64,000 bases of DNA, from contig NZ_QPLT01000005.1 of NCBI RefSeq assembly GCF_003666015.1, positions 124,001 to 188,000 on the forward strand, written 5' to 3'. A program made the position numbers and the translations under genes. The notes beneath the pieces were generated by a model. The model was not told the DNA's origin. It did no database searches and worked only from the letters and a program-made list of their open reading frames with translations. Positions 25,419 to 34,310 of the stretch are shown piece by piece. This DNA comes from Halorubrum sp. Atlit-26R. Its GTDB lineage: Archaea; Halobacteriota; Halobacteria; Halobacteriales; Haloferacaceae. The stretch's first letter is position 1. Every line of letters starts with the position of its first letter.

Positions 25419-26488
25419 TGGTCCGAAACCCAGCCGCCAACCGCGACCAGTTCCGCCCGCACGACCACCCGAACGAGACGTTCCTGCTCTCGACCGTCGT
25501 CGGCTCCTACCCGAAGCCGAAGTGGCTCAACCGGGCCGACGAGCTGGTCGACGACCCCGACTCGAAGTTCGACGCGTCGGACCTCGAAGAGGCCCACGAC
25601 GACGCCTGCCGGCTCATCACGCACGAGCACGAGCGCGCCGGGCTCGACACGGTCGTCGACGGCGAGATGCGCCGCAACGAGATGGTGGAGTTCTTCGCCG
25701 ACCGCATCGACGGCTACGAGTTCAACGGCCCCGTGAAGGTGTGGGGCCACAACTACTTCGACAAGCCGAGCGTGGTCGAGGAGGTCGAGTACGACGAGCC
25801 GTGGCTCGTCGACGAGTTCGAGTTCACCTCGAACGCCGCCGAGCGCCCGGTGAAGGTCCCGATCACGGGCCCGTACACGCTCGGCTTCTGGGCGTTCAAC
25901 GAGGCGTACCCCTCCACCGAGGAGCTCGTCTACGACCTCGCGGACCTCGTCAACGAGGAGGTCGAGAAGCTCGTCGAGGCGGGCGCGCGCTACATCCAGA
26001 TCGACGAGCCCGCCTTAGCGACGACCCCGGAGGACCACGCCATCGTCGGCGAGGCCCTCGAACGCATCGCCGCGGGCATCCCCGAGGAGGTCCGCATCGG
26101 CCTCCACGTCTGTTACGGCGACTACTCGCGGATCTACCCCGAGATCAACGACTACCCGATCGACGAGTTCGACGTGGAGCTGTGTAACGGTGACTTCGAG
26201 CAGATCCCGACGTTCACCGACCCCGAGTTCGAGCCCGACCTCGCGCTCGGCGTCGTCGACGCCCACACCGCCGAGGTCGAGTCGGTCGAAGAGATCAAGG
26301 AGAACATCCGCCAAGGCCTCCGCGTCGTCCCGCCGGAGAAGCTCACGATCTCGCCCGACTGCGGGCTGAAGCTCCTCCCGCGCGACATCGCGTACGGCAA
26401 GACGGAGAACATGGTCACCGCGGTCCGCGAGGTCGAAGCCGAGATCGACTCCGGCGAGATCGACCTCGACAACCCGCTCGACGACTGA
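25418..26488 (+). CDS. metE: Methionine synthase, cobalamin-independent type (MetE catalytic domain)
   Basis: The 356-residue protein carries the homocysteine-activating zinc site: H230 and C232 (LHVCYGD), E254 and C315 (SPDCGLK), with spacing equal to that of bacterial MetE. It lacks the bacterial N-terminal half, as in archaeal core-MetE enzymes, which use methyl-corrinoid or a methyl-pterin donor instead of methyltetrahydrofolate triglutamate. The upstream MetE-like gene may supply the missing half. About 150 bases downstream repeat element B begins. Confidence 0.92.
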   Translation: MVRNPAANRDQFRPHDHPNETFLLSTVVGSYPKPKWLNRADELVDDPDSKFDASDLEEAHDDACRLITHEHERAGLDTVVDGEMRRNEMVEFFADRIDGYEFNGPVKVWGHNYFDKPSVVEEVEYDEPWLVDEFEFTSNAAERPVKVPITGPYTLGFWAFNEAYPSTEELVYDLADLVNEEVEKLVEAGARYIQIDEPALATTPEDHAIVGEALERIAAGIPEEVRIGLHVCYGDYSRIYPEINDYPIDEFDVELCNGDFEQIPTFTDPEFEPDLALGVVDAHTAEVESVEEIKENIRQGLRVVPPEKLTISPDCGLKLLPRDIAYGKTENMVTAVREVEAEIDSGEIDLDNPLDD

Positions 26489-26637
26489 GGCGGCGCTGTT
26501 TCGGGTTCCTCCGTCAGTCCGGTTCCCACTGAGACGACCGGGAGAACCGGAGCGCTTCCTGTTCGATAGCGGGAGTACGTGTAGTACATCGTGAGTGGAG
26601 TCGTTTATACAGAGAATTGGCGTGTTGCTGTCGGCTG

Positions 26638-26934
26638 TTTATAAGTGAGTGACGCTGCTGCGGCGAGTGCCTCCAAAGCCCCAGCCGTCGAGGCGGGCGG
26701 ACGCTCGCTGCGCTCCTCGTCACTCGCTTCGCTCGTTCCTGCGGTGCTTACATCGCCTCCGCCCGCCTCGACGGCTGCCCCTTTGAGTCCCGCCCGCACC
26801 GCACAGCACCGCAGCCTCACACCTCCCCAGCCTCGCCGCTCACGCCCTGCGGGCGTTCGCGGCGTCCCTCGCGGGCTGGCTCGCGGCCGCCGATGGCGGC
26901 CGCTCGCAGGCGCGCCACCGCCTACCATTTATAA
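26638..26934 (-). repeat. Dispersed structured element, copy B
   Basis: This is the same element as copy A in inverse orientation and the shortest copy, with a single tail unit. Stem P3 is 17 bp (26685-26701 with 26758-26774), flanked by the conserved CTGGGGCTTTG (complement at 26674-26684) and CAAAGGGGCAG (complement at 26775-26785). P1 is 9 bp (26883-26891 with 26895-26903) and P2 is a 5-bp plus 6-bp interrupted hairpin (26835-26863). The edges are TTTATAA on both sides (26638-26644, 26928-26934). Flanking 26489-26637 and 26935-27095 contain no gene. Confidence 0.87.
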
Positions 26935-27095
26935 GCGCTCGAAGGCGTCGCTCACGGCTATTTAAAAACGACATCGCGATCGGCGATCTACGATACTCAC
27001 TCCCGAAATCGCTCGTCGCTACGTCTGTACTGAGCGATCGAGGTATCGAAAACGGTCCACCGGATCGCAACAGAGCCATCGACCCGCCGGCACCA

Positions 27096-27104
27096 TCTAT
27101 ACAA
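27096..27104 (+). promoter_or_regulatory. TATA box of the sugar isomerase-like gene
   Basis: TCTATACAA lies 23-31 bases before the ATG at 27127, the expected spacing for a leaderless gene. Confidence 0.5.
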
Positions 27105-27126
27105 AGCCGCCGCACCCACCGCCGAC

Positions 27127-27876
27127 ATGGAGATCGGCCTCACCGTCGGCGACGACCTCGACCGACTCGCGGCGTCGCCCGCGCGGTTCGACTTCTGCGA
27201 ACTCGGCGTCGGCGAGCCGACGCTCGTCCCGGGCGAGATCGACCCCGACCGGCTCGCCGACGCGCTCGGCGACCGCGACCTGCTCGTCCACCTCCCGTAC
27301 AGCCAGCGGCTGGCGACGTACGTCCCCGAGGTGAACGACGCCATCGTCGACTACCAGCGCCGGCTTTTAAATGCGGCCGGCGACCTCGGCGCCGAGAAGG
27401 CGGTCCTCCACGCCACCTCCGCCGACCGCGACGACGTCGAGTTCCGCGAGACCGCCGGCGAGCAGCTCCGGCGAGTCGCCGACGCCGGCCGCGAGGCGGG
27501 CGTCGAGGTCGTCGTCGAGAACGTCGGCCACCAACACGCGGGGCTCCAGCTCTCCGTCCTCGGCGACCTCGCCCGCGAGACGGACACCCCGGTCTGCTTC
27601 GACCTCGGCCACGCGTACATGGAGGGCGGCAACAAGGCGATCAAGCGGTTCCTCAGGAGCCACGGCGACCGGGTCTCGCACCTCCACTGCCACGACGCCC
27701 GCCGCCGCGGCGACACGCACCTCCCCGTGGGCGCCGGCGAGGTCGACTACGACCTCGTCGAGTCCGAGCTCGCGGGCTTCGACGGCACGGTCGCGCTGGA
27801 GGTGTTCACCGACGACGAGGCGCTCCTCCTCGACTCCGCCGAGCGCGTCGCCGACCGGCTCGGCCTTTCATTTTAA
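27127..27876 (+). CDS. Sugar-phosphate isomerase/epimerase-like TIM-barrel protein
   Basis: The 249-residue protein follows the xylose isomerase-like (AP endonuclease 2) pattern: strand-end acidic and His residues in LLVHLPYS, KAVLHATSA, VVVENVGHQH, CFDLGHAYM, SHLHCHDARRRGDTHLPVGAGEVDY and ALEVFTD. These would bind one or two divalent metals. The substrate is not evident; endonuclease IV is less likely because the characteristic deep metal set is incomplete. It ends in an AT-rich TTTTAA that may help termination. Confidence 0.85.
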   Translation: MEIGLTVGDDLDRLAASPARFDFCELGVGEPTLVPGEIDPDRLADALGDRDLLVHLPYSQRLATYVPEVNDAIVDYQRRLLNAAGDLGAEKAVLHATSADRDDVEFRETAGEQLRRVADAGREAGVEVVVENVGHQHAGLQLSVLGDLARETDTPVCFDLGHAYMEGGNKAIKRFLRSHGDRVSHLHCHDARRRGDTHLPVGAGEVDYDLVESELAGFDGTVALEVFTDDEALLLDSAERVADRLGLSF

Positions 27877-27889
27877 AGAAAACTGCGGC

Positions 27890-28747
27890 TCAGTTCGCCC
27901 GGTCGTCCGAGCCGTCGGCGTCCGCGTCGTCCGCGTCGCGCGCGCCGTCCGCCTCGCTCTCCTCGTCCACGCCGCTCCCCGCGTCGTCGTCCTCGACGGG
28001 AGCGTTCTCGCCAGCGTCCGGTTCGGCCTCGTCGCCGTCGATCTGGCGCTTTATCGACTCCAGCTCGGACTCGACGTCGACCTCCGGCGGGTCGTCGGCG
28101 TCCTCGGCCGCCTCGCCCTCGGACGCGGCGTCCTCGGCGTCCGCGTCGGGATCGGTCACGTGAATCTGAACCGGGTCGGTGTCGTCGTCTCGGTCGGCGC
28201 CTCCCTCGTTCCGTGTTCGTCGCCCGTCGCTCCGGTCCCGGTCACGCTCCCGCCCCAGCCGCCGGTCACGTGCGGCGTCGGCCTCGCGGCGCCCCTCGTC
28301 GATCCGGGACTCGATCTCCGCGGTGAGGTCGCGCGCGTCGGCGATGATCGAGCGCGAGGCGGCGTCCTCGGGGAGGTCGGCCTCCGAGAGCGCGGTCCGG
28401 AGCTCCGAGAGCGACCGCGAGAGCCCGGCGGTCGCGCCGTCGCGCACGTCCGCGAGGCGGTCGCCCGCCCCCTCGGCGCCCTCGGCGACGCTCCGACCGG
28501 GGTCCGCGAGCCGGAGGGTGCCCTGAAGCAGTTCGAGCGACTTGATCGTCGTCTCCAGTAGGGCGATGAGCGTCGGAATCGTGTACTCCTCGGTGAATCG
28601 CACCAGCTCCGAGAGCCGGGGCGGCCGCGGGGGCCCGCGGCGGTCGCGCTCGGTCTCCCGGAGGTCGGCGCGGAGCTCGCTCAGCACGTCCTCGAGCTCG
28701 TCGAGCCGCTCCTCGAGGTCGTCGTCTCGCGGGTCGCGGGAACTCAT
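27890..28747 (-). CDS. Conserved haloarchaeal coiled-coil protein
   Basis: The 285-residue protein starts with a heptad-like coiled coil (DDLEERLDELEDVLSELRADLRE, about 8-32), then the conserved helix LVRFTEEYTIPTLIALLETTIKSLELLQGTLRL (about 46-80) which may associate with a membrane surface, another helical region, and an acidic disordered tail of about 110 residues (Asp/Glu/Ala) closing with DRAN. I recognise it only as a conserved haloarchaeal family with no known role. It is convergent with the isomerase-like gene, 13 bases apart. Confidence 0.75.
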   Translation of the reverse strand: MSSRDPRDDDLEERLDELEDVLSELRADLRETERDRRGPPRPPRLSELVRFTEEYTIPTLIALLETTIKSLELLQGTLRLADPGRSVAEGAEGAGDRLADVRDGATAGLSRSLSELRTALSEADLPEDAASRSIIADARDLTAEIESRIDEGRREADAARDRRLGRERDRDRSDGRRTRNEGGADRDDDTDPVQIHVTDPDADAEDAASEGEAAEDADDPPEVDVESELESIKRQIDGDEAEPDAGENAPVEDDDAGSGVDEESEADGARDADDADADGSDDRAN

Positions 28748-28820
28748 GCCGCGTCGTAGGCGGTCCGCGAATAAAAAGCCCGGCAGCGCTCGGTGAGCGG
28801 AGTACGGCGCCCCGCTCCGC

Positions 28821-30086
28821 TCAGAACCCCTCGCGCAGGAACGTACGGCGCGGCGGGAAGAGGGCGGCGAGGTCGGCGGCGAGGCCGTCGGGCGCGCCGT
28901 CAGCGACGTCGAGCGCGGCGTGCGCGCGGAGGTCGTCGACGTCGCGGTAGCCGGCGTACAGCTGCGAGAGCGCGCCGACGCCGGCGGTCACGTCGGGGGC
29001 GGCAGCGGAACTCTCCTCTCCGGCGTCGACCCGCTCGGCGTCGACTTCGCCGTCCGCGACCGTCACTCGGACCGGTCGGTCGTGCCAGTCGACGAGGGGG
29101 TCCTCGACCGCGAGCGTGAACGCGGCGTCGAGGTCGGAGTCGGGCTCTAACGCCTCCAGCGCGGCGGCCGCGTCGACGAGCCGGAACATGGGGCCGGCGC
29201 GGACCTCCTCGGTCACCGCGCGGGGGTCGTCGACGCGGTCGAGGAGGCTCACGTCGGCCGGGAGCCGGAGCCGGACGCGCTCGACCTGCGAGTCGTGGTC
29301 CCGACAGAACCGGAAGACGCGGTCCCACTCGTCGGGGTCGGCGACCGCGGCGTCGGAGACGACCATCGCGCGCCCGTCGCCGTCGCGCTCCTCGAACGTG
29401 TACGATAGCAGCGCACGGAGGTCGCCGTCGCGCTCGAAGCCGTAGACGTAGGGGTCCGTCTTCCACCCGCGGAGGGTGCGCTCGCGCCACCACGCCTCGG
29501 TCCGCGCCATCGTGAAGTCGTAGCGCTCCGCGGTCGCGGCGAGGAGGCCGGCGGCCTCGTCGTGGTCGTCCTCGTCGAGCCGGCGGAAGCGACCCGGCTC
29601 GTCGCCATCGCCGTCGTCTCCTGCCGGGTCGGCGCTCCTCTCGGCCGCGAACGCTAACTGCTCCGGGGGCGCTTTCACCCATCGGTAGCGGTTCACCGTC
29701 GCCCAGCCGTAGCGCCGGTAGAACGGGTGCTCGAAGGGCCACAGCGCGGAGAAGCGCACGCCGTCGTCGCGGGACTCCGTCAGCGACTCGCGGAGGAGCC
29801 GCTCGATATGCCCCTGTCGCCGGTGTTCGGGCGGCGAGGCGACGGCGGAGAGGCCCGCAACGTCGCGGTCGCGCCCCCGGATCCGGAGCGAGAAGTCGTG
29901 GTGACCGCACACCGCGACCGGCTCCTCGCCGTCGAACAGCCCGCGGAACTCGGCGAGGTACTCGCGGTCCTCGTCGTCTGCCTCGGGGTCGTACGGCCCC
30001 TCCTCGGGGGAGAAGGCGTAGCGCATGAACGCGCTGAACTCGTCGCCGCGCTCCTCGGGGAAGGGTCGGTAGTCGAGGTCGCCCAT
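28821..30086 (-). CDS. Eis-like GNAT acetyltransferase
   Basis: The 421-residue protein has an N-terminal GNAT domain (VAGLSAVASPPEHRRQGHIERLL carries the acetyl-CoA P-loop), a second GNAT-like domain, and a C-terminal sterol-carrier-like domain. EHPFYRRYGW and the final residue Phe421 match the Eis family, in which the C-terminal carboxylate takes part in catalysis. Eis enzymes acetylate amines such as aminoglycosides or polyamines; the natural substrate in haloarchaea is unknown. It is monocistronic with an ATG start. Confidence 0.88.
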   Translation of the reverse strand: MGDLDYRPFPEERGDEFSAFMRYAFSPEEGPYDPEADDEDREYLAEFRGLFDGEEPVAVCGHHDFSLRIRGRDRDVAGLSAVASPPEHRRQGHIERLLRESLTESRDDGVRFSALWPFEHPFYRRYGWATVNRYRWVKAPPEQLAFAAERSADPAGDDGDGDEPGRFRRLDEDDHDEAAGLLAATAERYDFTMARTEAWWRERTLRGWKTDPYVYGFERDGDLRALLSYTFEERDGDGRAMVVSDAAVADPDEWDRVFRFCRDHDSQVERVRLRLPADVSLLDRVDDPRAVTEEVRAGPMFRLVDAAAALEALEPDSDLDAAFTLAVEDPLVDWHDRPVRVTVADGEVDAERVDAGEESSAAAPDVTAGVGALSQLYAGYRDVDDLRAHAALDVADGAPDGLAADLAALFPPRRTFLREGF

Positions 30087-30178
30087 ACGCCGTCGGCGCC
30101 CGGGAGCCGGATAAGCCTTCCCGGCGCCTGCGTGTGTTTCTCACCCCTTCGGTGCCGGCGGTCGCCCGCCCGAACCGC

Positions 30179-31279
30179 TCAGTCGAAGCGCCCGCGCCGG
30201 TACTGGACCGGCCACTCGGCCTCCTCGCCGAGCTCGTGGGCGGCCTCCAGCGGCCAGTAGGGGTGTCGGAGCATCTCACGGCCGAGCGCGACGAGGTCGG
30301 CCCGCTCGTTCCGGACGAGGGCGTCGGCGTGGGTCGGCTCCGTGATCCCCCCGACCGCGGCGACGGGCACGTCGGTCCCCTCGCGGATCGCCTCGGCGTA
30401 CGGGACCTGGTAGCCCGGGCCCGCGCTCGGAATCTCCTGATCCGGGTGGATCCCGCCGCCCGAGACGTCGATCAGGTCGGCGCCGGCCTCGGCCAGCAGG
30501 GGCGCCAGCCGCACCGAGTCGTCCACGTCCCACGAGTCGCGCTCGGGGAGCCAGTCCGTCGCGGAGATGCGGACGAAGACGGGCTTCCCGTCGGGCCATA
30601 CCTCGCGCACGGACTCGACGACCTCGCGCACGAGCCGGGTCCGGTCCTCGAAGCTCCCGCCGTACTCGTCGTCGCGGTCGTTGGTGACCGGCGACAGGAA
30701 CTGGTGGAGCAGGTAGCCGTGGGCGGCGTGGACCTCCGCGACCTCAAAGCCAATCTCGTGCGCGCGCTCCGCGGCGGCCGCGAACGAGTCGATCACCTCG
30801 TCGATCCCGTCGCCGTCGAGTCGCCGCGTCTCGGTCAGGTCCCCCTTGTCGACGTCCGGGTGCGGGTACGGCTCGTCGGTCGCGGAGACCGTCTCCCAGC
30901 CGTCGGCCTCGTCGACGGAGATGGGACCGCTCCCCTCGGCCGGCGGGCGGTGCGACGCCTTCCGGCCGGCGTGAGCCAGCTGGATCCCCGGCGTCGCGCC
31001 CTGCGAGCGGACGAACTCGATGATCGGTTCGATCGCCTCGGCGTGGTCGTCGGACCAGATCCCGAGGCAGTTCGGCGTGATGCGGCCGCGGTCCTCGACG
31101 GCGGTCGCCTCCGTCATCACGACGCCCGCGCCCCCGGCGGCGCGGGCGCCGAGGTGGACCCGGTGCCAGTCGTTCGCCAGCCCCTCGTCGGCGGAGTACT
31201 GGCACATCGGCGACAACATGACGCGGTTTCGGAACTCGGTGTCGCGAAGCGTAAGCGGCGTGAACAGCGTGTCGGTCAC
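30179..31279 (-). CDS. NADH:flavin oxidoreductase of the Old Yellow Enzyme family
   Basis: The 366-residue FMN enzyme reduces activated C=C bonds with NAD(P)H. It has the YqjM-type start LFTPLTLRDTEFRNRVMLSPMCQYSA, the FMN/substrate segment VHAAHGYLLHQFLSPVTNDRDDEYGG, and GREMLRHPYWP near the end. The Cys in SPMCQY is the redox-tuning residue of YqjM-like enzymes. The start codon is GTG; a later Met would cut the first beta strand. Physiological substrate unknown. Confidence 0.93.
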   Translation of the reverse strand: MTDTLFTPLTLRDTEFRNRVMLSPMCQYSADEGLANDWHRVHLGARAAGGAGVVMTEATAVEDRGRITPNCLGIWSDDHAEAIEPIIEFVRSQGATPGIQLAHAGRKASHRPPAEGSGPISVDEADGWETVSATDEPYPHPDVDKGDLTETRRLDGDGIDEVIDSFAAAAERAHEIGFEVAEVHAAHGYLLHQFLSPVTNDRDDEYGGSFEDRTRLVREVVESVREVWPDGKPVFVRISATDWLPERDSWDVDDSVRLAPLLAEAGADLIDVSGGGIHPDQEIPSAGPGYQVPYAEAIREGTDVPVAAVGGITEPTHADALVRNERADLVALGREMLRHPYWPLEAAHELGEEAEWPVQYRRGRFD

Positions 31280-31359
31280 GTGCGGACGAACGACCGCCCC
31301 GAGGTAAGTCCCTCCGATCCCCCGCGCGGCTCGCCGCCGACGGTTTAGGCCGACCGAAA

Positions 31360-31367
31360 TCTATAAC
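31360..31367 (+). promoter_or_regulatory. TATA box of the 55-residue protein gene
   Basis: TCTATAAC lies 26-33 bases before the ATG at 31393, the right spacing for a leaderless transcript and good support for this short gene. Confidence 0.55.
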
Positions 31368-31392
31368 ACCACCGGTCCCTGAGCGGACGGTA

Positions 31393-31560
31393 ATGACAAC
31401 GGGAGACCGGATCGAGCGGGACGCCGACGCGGCGGCCGACGAGCGGCCGACCGTCGCCGCGACCCGCTGTTCCCAGGAGCGGACCGTCTTCGCCGAACAG
31501 GGCAACACCGACGCGTGGATCGCGACCGACCTCACGGTCGACCTCGACCGCGAGCGATAG
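31393..31560 (+). CDS. Small conserved haloarchaeal protein (55 residues)
   Basis: The protein begins MTTGDRIERDADAAADER and contains one Cys (RCSQERTVFAEQGNTDAWI) before a closing beta-like segment ATDLTVDLDRER. It matches my memory of a small haloarchaeal family (DUF7331-like). A good TATA box at the correct spacing and codon usage typical of the region (GC third positions) support it. Function unknown. Confidence 0.65.
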   Translation: MTTGDRIERDADAAADERPTVAATRCSQERTVFAEQGNTDAWIATDLTVDLDRER

Positions 31561-31627
31561 GGAGCTTCACGGCGCCTCTCGCGGACGGCAGCGTCCGCGG
31601 CGTCCGCGGCGTGCGGCGCCGCCGCCC

Positions 31628-32218
31628 TCACTCCTCGGAGCGGAGCCGCTCCCCGGGCGAGCCGGGCGTCCGCGGCGTCTGCGCGACCGGCGGCTCGGCG
31701 CCTCCCGCGCGGCCGCCACGCTCCTCGACGAGCGCTCGGACCCGGTCCAACACTGCGTCGAACCGGCCGCGGTCGGCCCCCTTCTCGAAGTAGGCGTCCG
31801 CACCGGCGCCGAACGCCGCGGCCTCGCGCTCCTCGCTCGGACACGTGGTGTTGAAGACGACCGGCAGTCCGCTGCCCGCCCCGCGGAGCCGCTCCGTGAG
31901 CTCGATCCCGTCGCCGTCGGGCAGCAGCTGCTCGGTCACGACGCAGTCGACCGCGACGCGTTCCCCGTCCATTTCGACTCCGGCGTCGAGCGCGTCGAGC
32001 GCGTCCGCGAGGCGCTCCACGGAACGAACTCGCACGCGGTCAGTGAGCCGCGCCGCGAACGCCTCTAAGAGTTCGGCGGAGCGCGCGTCGGGCTCGACTT
32101 GGAGGACGGTGATCGGCGCTCCGCGGTCTCCCGCGTCGGCCTCGGGCGGCTCGGTTCGATCGGCGGCTGCGTTCGCGGCTGCGGACGTGTCGGACGGCGG
32201 TGTGGTGTGGTCGGTCAT
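31628..32218 (-). CDS. Receiver-domain protein with Glu at the phosphorylation site
   Basis: The 196-residue protein contains one receiver-like domain (about 38-165): VLQVEPDARSAELL in place of the double-acidic start, DCVVTEQLLPDGDGIEL where the usual Asp is Glu, and DAYFEKGAD with the conserved Lys. Glu at that site mimics phosphorylation, so it may be constitutively active or act by protein contact only. The tail is Arg/Pro-rich with no DNA-binding domain. I chose the ATG at 32218; an upstream TTG is weaker. Confidence 0.75.
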   Translation of the reverse strand: MTDHTTPPSDTSAAANAAADRTEPPEADAGDRGAPITVLQVEPDARSAELLEAFAARLTDRVRVRSVERLADALDALDAGVEMDGERVAVDCVVTEQLLPDGDGIELTERLRGAGSGLPVVFNTTCPSEEREAAAFGAGADAYFEKGADRGRFDAVLDRVRALVEERGGRAGGAEPPVAQTPRTPGSPGERLRSEE

Positions 32219-32452
32219 GCGTTGTGTGGCGGGCGACGTCTCGTCGGAGGACAACTTACTACGTCGGTAGTTACTTTCTTCGTACGTAATCGCCGCGGGG
32301 TCGTAATAATAATACCGCGATCACCGTTGTCACACCGCTTAGCGCCGACTATTCGGTGGTATCACTACGAAAACACCGGACGAGAACGGGACGGGTCACT
32401 CGATCGCGCGCCCGCCCCTCCGATCGCGGGGACGAGCCGCGGGAACGGCCGC

Positions 32453-33730
32453 TCAGGCGAACAGGTCGCGCGCCTCGCGGACCGCGTCGACGAGGGCGTC
32501 GACCTCCTCGACGGTGTTGTAGAAGTAGAAGGAGGCGCGCGCGGAGGCGGCGACGCCCATCTCGTCGTGGAGCGGCTGGGTGCAGTGGTCGCCGGCGCGG
32601 ATCGCGACGCCGTAGTCGTTGAGGATGCTGGAGAGGTCGTGGGCGTGGACGCCCTCGACGTTGAACGCGACGAGGCCGCCGCGGTCGTCGCCGGGCGGGC
32701 CGTATATCTCGACGCCGCCGAGCGCCTCCAGCTCGTCGTAGGCGTACTCGGCCAGCAGGTCCTCGTGGGCCTCGATCCGGTCCATGCCGACCTCTTCGAG
32801 GTACTCTATCGCCGCCGCGAGGCCGATCCCCTGCGCGATGGAGGGCGTCCCGGCCTCGAACTTCCACGGGAGGTCCTCCCACGTGGAGTCCTCGAAGGAG
32901 ACCCGGCGGATCATGTCGCCGCCGTAGAGGTACGGGCTCATCTCCTCGAGGATCTCCTCGCGGCCGTAGAGGGCGCCGATCCCGGTCGGGCCGCACATCT
33001 TGTGGCCGGAGAAGGCGAGGAAGTCGACGTCTAACTCCTCGACGTCGACCGGGCGCGTCGGCACGGACTGCGCGGCGTCGGCGAAGATGTAGGCGTCGCG
33101 CTCGTGGGCCATGTCGGCCAGCTCGCGGATCGGGTTCACGGTGCCGAGCGTGTTCGACACGTGGACGACGGACACCATCTCGGTGTCGTCGTCGATCAGC
33201 TCGGCGGCGTGGTCCATGTCGAGCCGCCCCTCGTCGGTGACGTCGACGAAGCGCACGTCGGCGCCCGTCCGCTTGCCGATCTGCTGCCAGGTGACGAGCG
33301 AGGCGTGGTGCTCCATCTCGGAGAGGACGACGTTGTCCCCGGGACCGAGCTCTTCGAGCCCCCACGCGTAGGCGACGAGGTTCATCGCCTCCGTCGTGTT
33401 CTTGGTGAAGACGATCTCCTCGCGACCCTGCGCGCCGATGAAGTCGGCGACCGCGTCGTGGGCCTCCTCGTAGGCGACGGAGGCCTCCTGGCTCAGCTGG
33501 TGGATCCCGCGGTGGACGTTGGCGTTGTAGCTCCGGTAGTAGTCCGAGATGGCGTCGACGACCGGGTCCGGCGTGTGCGAGGTCGCCGCGTTGTCGAGAT
33601 AGACGAGCGGGGTGTCGTCGCCCTCGCCCTCCCCGGCCGTCTCCGGGTCCCCGCCGACCTTCCGATCGAGGATCGGGAAGTCGGCGCGGAGCGCCTCCAC
33701 GTCGAACGGGTACTGTTCCTGAACTCCCAT
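32453..33730 (-). CDS. sufS: Cysteine desulfurase, SufS type
   Basis: The 425-residue PLP enzyme draws sulfur from cysteine for Fe-S clusters and thiolated RNA. PLP lysine K244 lies in FSGHKMCGPTG, the substrate-sulfur Cys is C383 in RAGDHCTQPL, and RASFYFYNT is the family's C-terminal signature. An insertion rich in Gly/Glu/Asp (about 25-40) is a halophilic addition. No sufU/E partner is next to it; in many haloarchaea an iscU-like gene follows, but here the neighbours are a regulator and a cupin. Confidence 0.93.
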   Translation of the reverse strand: MGVQEQYPFDVEALRADFPILDRKVGGDPETAGEGEGDDTPLVYLDNAATSHTPDPVVDAISDYYRSYNANVHRGIHQLSQEASVAYEEAHDAVADFIGAQGREEIVFTKNTTEAMNLVAYAWGLEELGPGDNVVLSEMEHHASLVTWQQIGKRTGADVRFVDVTDEGRLDMDHAAELIDDDTEMVSVVHVSNTLGTVNPIRELADMAHERDAYIFADAAQSVPTRPVDVEELDVDFLAFSGHKMCGPTGIGALYGREEILEEMSPYLYGGDMIRRVSFEDSTWEDLPWKFEAGTPSIAQGIGLAAAIEYLEEVGMDRIEAHEDLLAEYAYDELEALGGVEIYGPPGDDRGGLVAFNVEGVHAHDLSSILNDYGVAIRAGDHCTQPLHDEMGVAASARASFYFYNTVEEVDALVDAVREARDLFA

Positions 33731-33872
33731 TACCCGTTATCGGGCCCCGAACACTAACACACCTTCGGTCCGGTACGTGTTGCGGGTATCGCTGACGCGC
33801 GGGATCGCGCGTTTCGCGGGGGTCCGCGACCCGAATTCGACTCGATCCGGCCCGCCCCGGGCTACCGCCCGC

Positions 33873-34211
33873 CTACTCGCCCCAGTCGGGATTCGCCCGC
33901 GGCGGCGCGAAGATGTCGAAGCCGACGACCGGCTCGTCGGTCCGATTCTCGGCCGCGTGCGGCTCGCCGCCGGGGATCACGTACGTGTCGTCGGGGCCGA
34001 CGACGCGCTCTTCGCCGTCGACGAGGAACGTCAGCCGCCCGGCCGTGATCACGCCGATCTGCTCGTGCGGGTGGTCGTGTTCCGGGACCCCCTCGCCCGG
34101 GTCGATCTCGAACCGCTGGATGCTCATTCCCTCGCCGACGGCGCCCTGGGTGAGGAACGCGCCGTCGACCGCCTCGACCGCCTCCACGTCCGCGTCGGGT
34201 ACGACGTCCAT
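33873..34211 (-). CDS. Small cupin-domain protein
   Basis: The 112-residue single cupin shows both metal motifs: PEHDHPHEQIGVITAGRLTFLVDGE (G(X)5HXH(X)3-4E(X)6G type) and PGGEPHAAENRTDEP with a further His. Such proteins are small metal-dependent oxygenases, isomerases or sugar binders; the substrate cannot be told. It starts at ATG 34211 and lies between sufS and the YcaO gene. Confidence 0.88.
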   Translation of the reverse strand: MDVVPDADVEAVEAVDGAFLTQGAVGEGMSIQRFEIDPGEGVPEHDHPHEQIGVITAGRLTFLVDGEERVVGPDDTYVIPGGEPHAAENRTDEPVVGFDIFAPPRANPDWGE

Positions 34212-34310
34212 ACGGTCTCCCGCGACCCGGAGGCACCTAAATCCGCGGGCGCGGGCAGTCGCCGCCGGAGCGAGCAGCCCGACCGGCGGGACGCTGCTCG
34301 GGCCGCCCCG

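Noticed and set aside
27127..27876. Endonuclease IV as the identity of the TIM-barrel protein
   Set aside because: The metal-binding His/Glu/Asp series is incomplete compared with endonuclease IV, so only the broader isomerase/epimerase-like family is supported.
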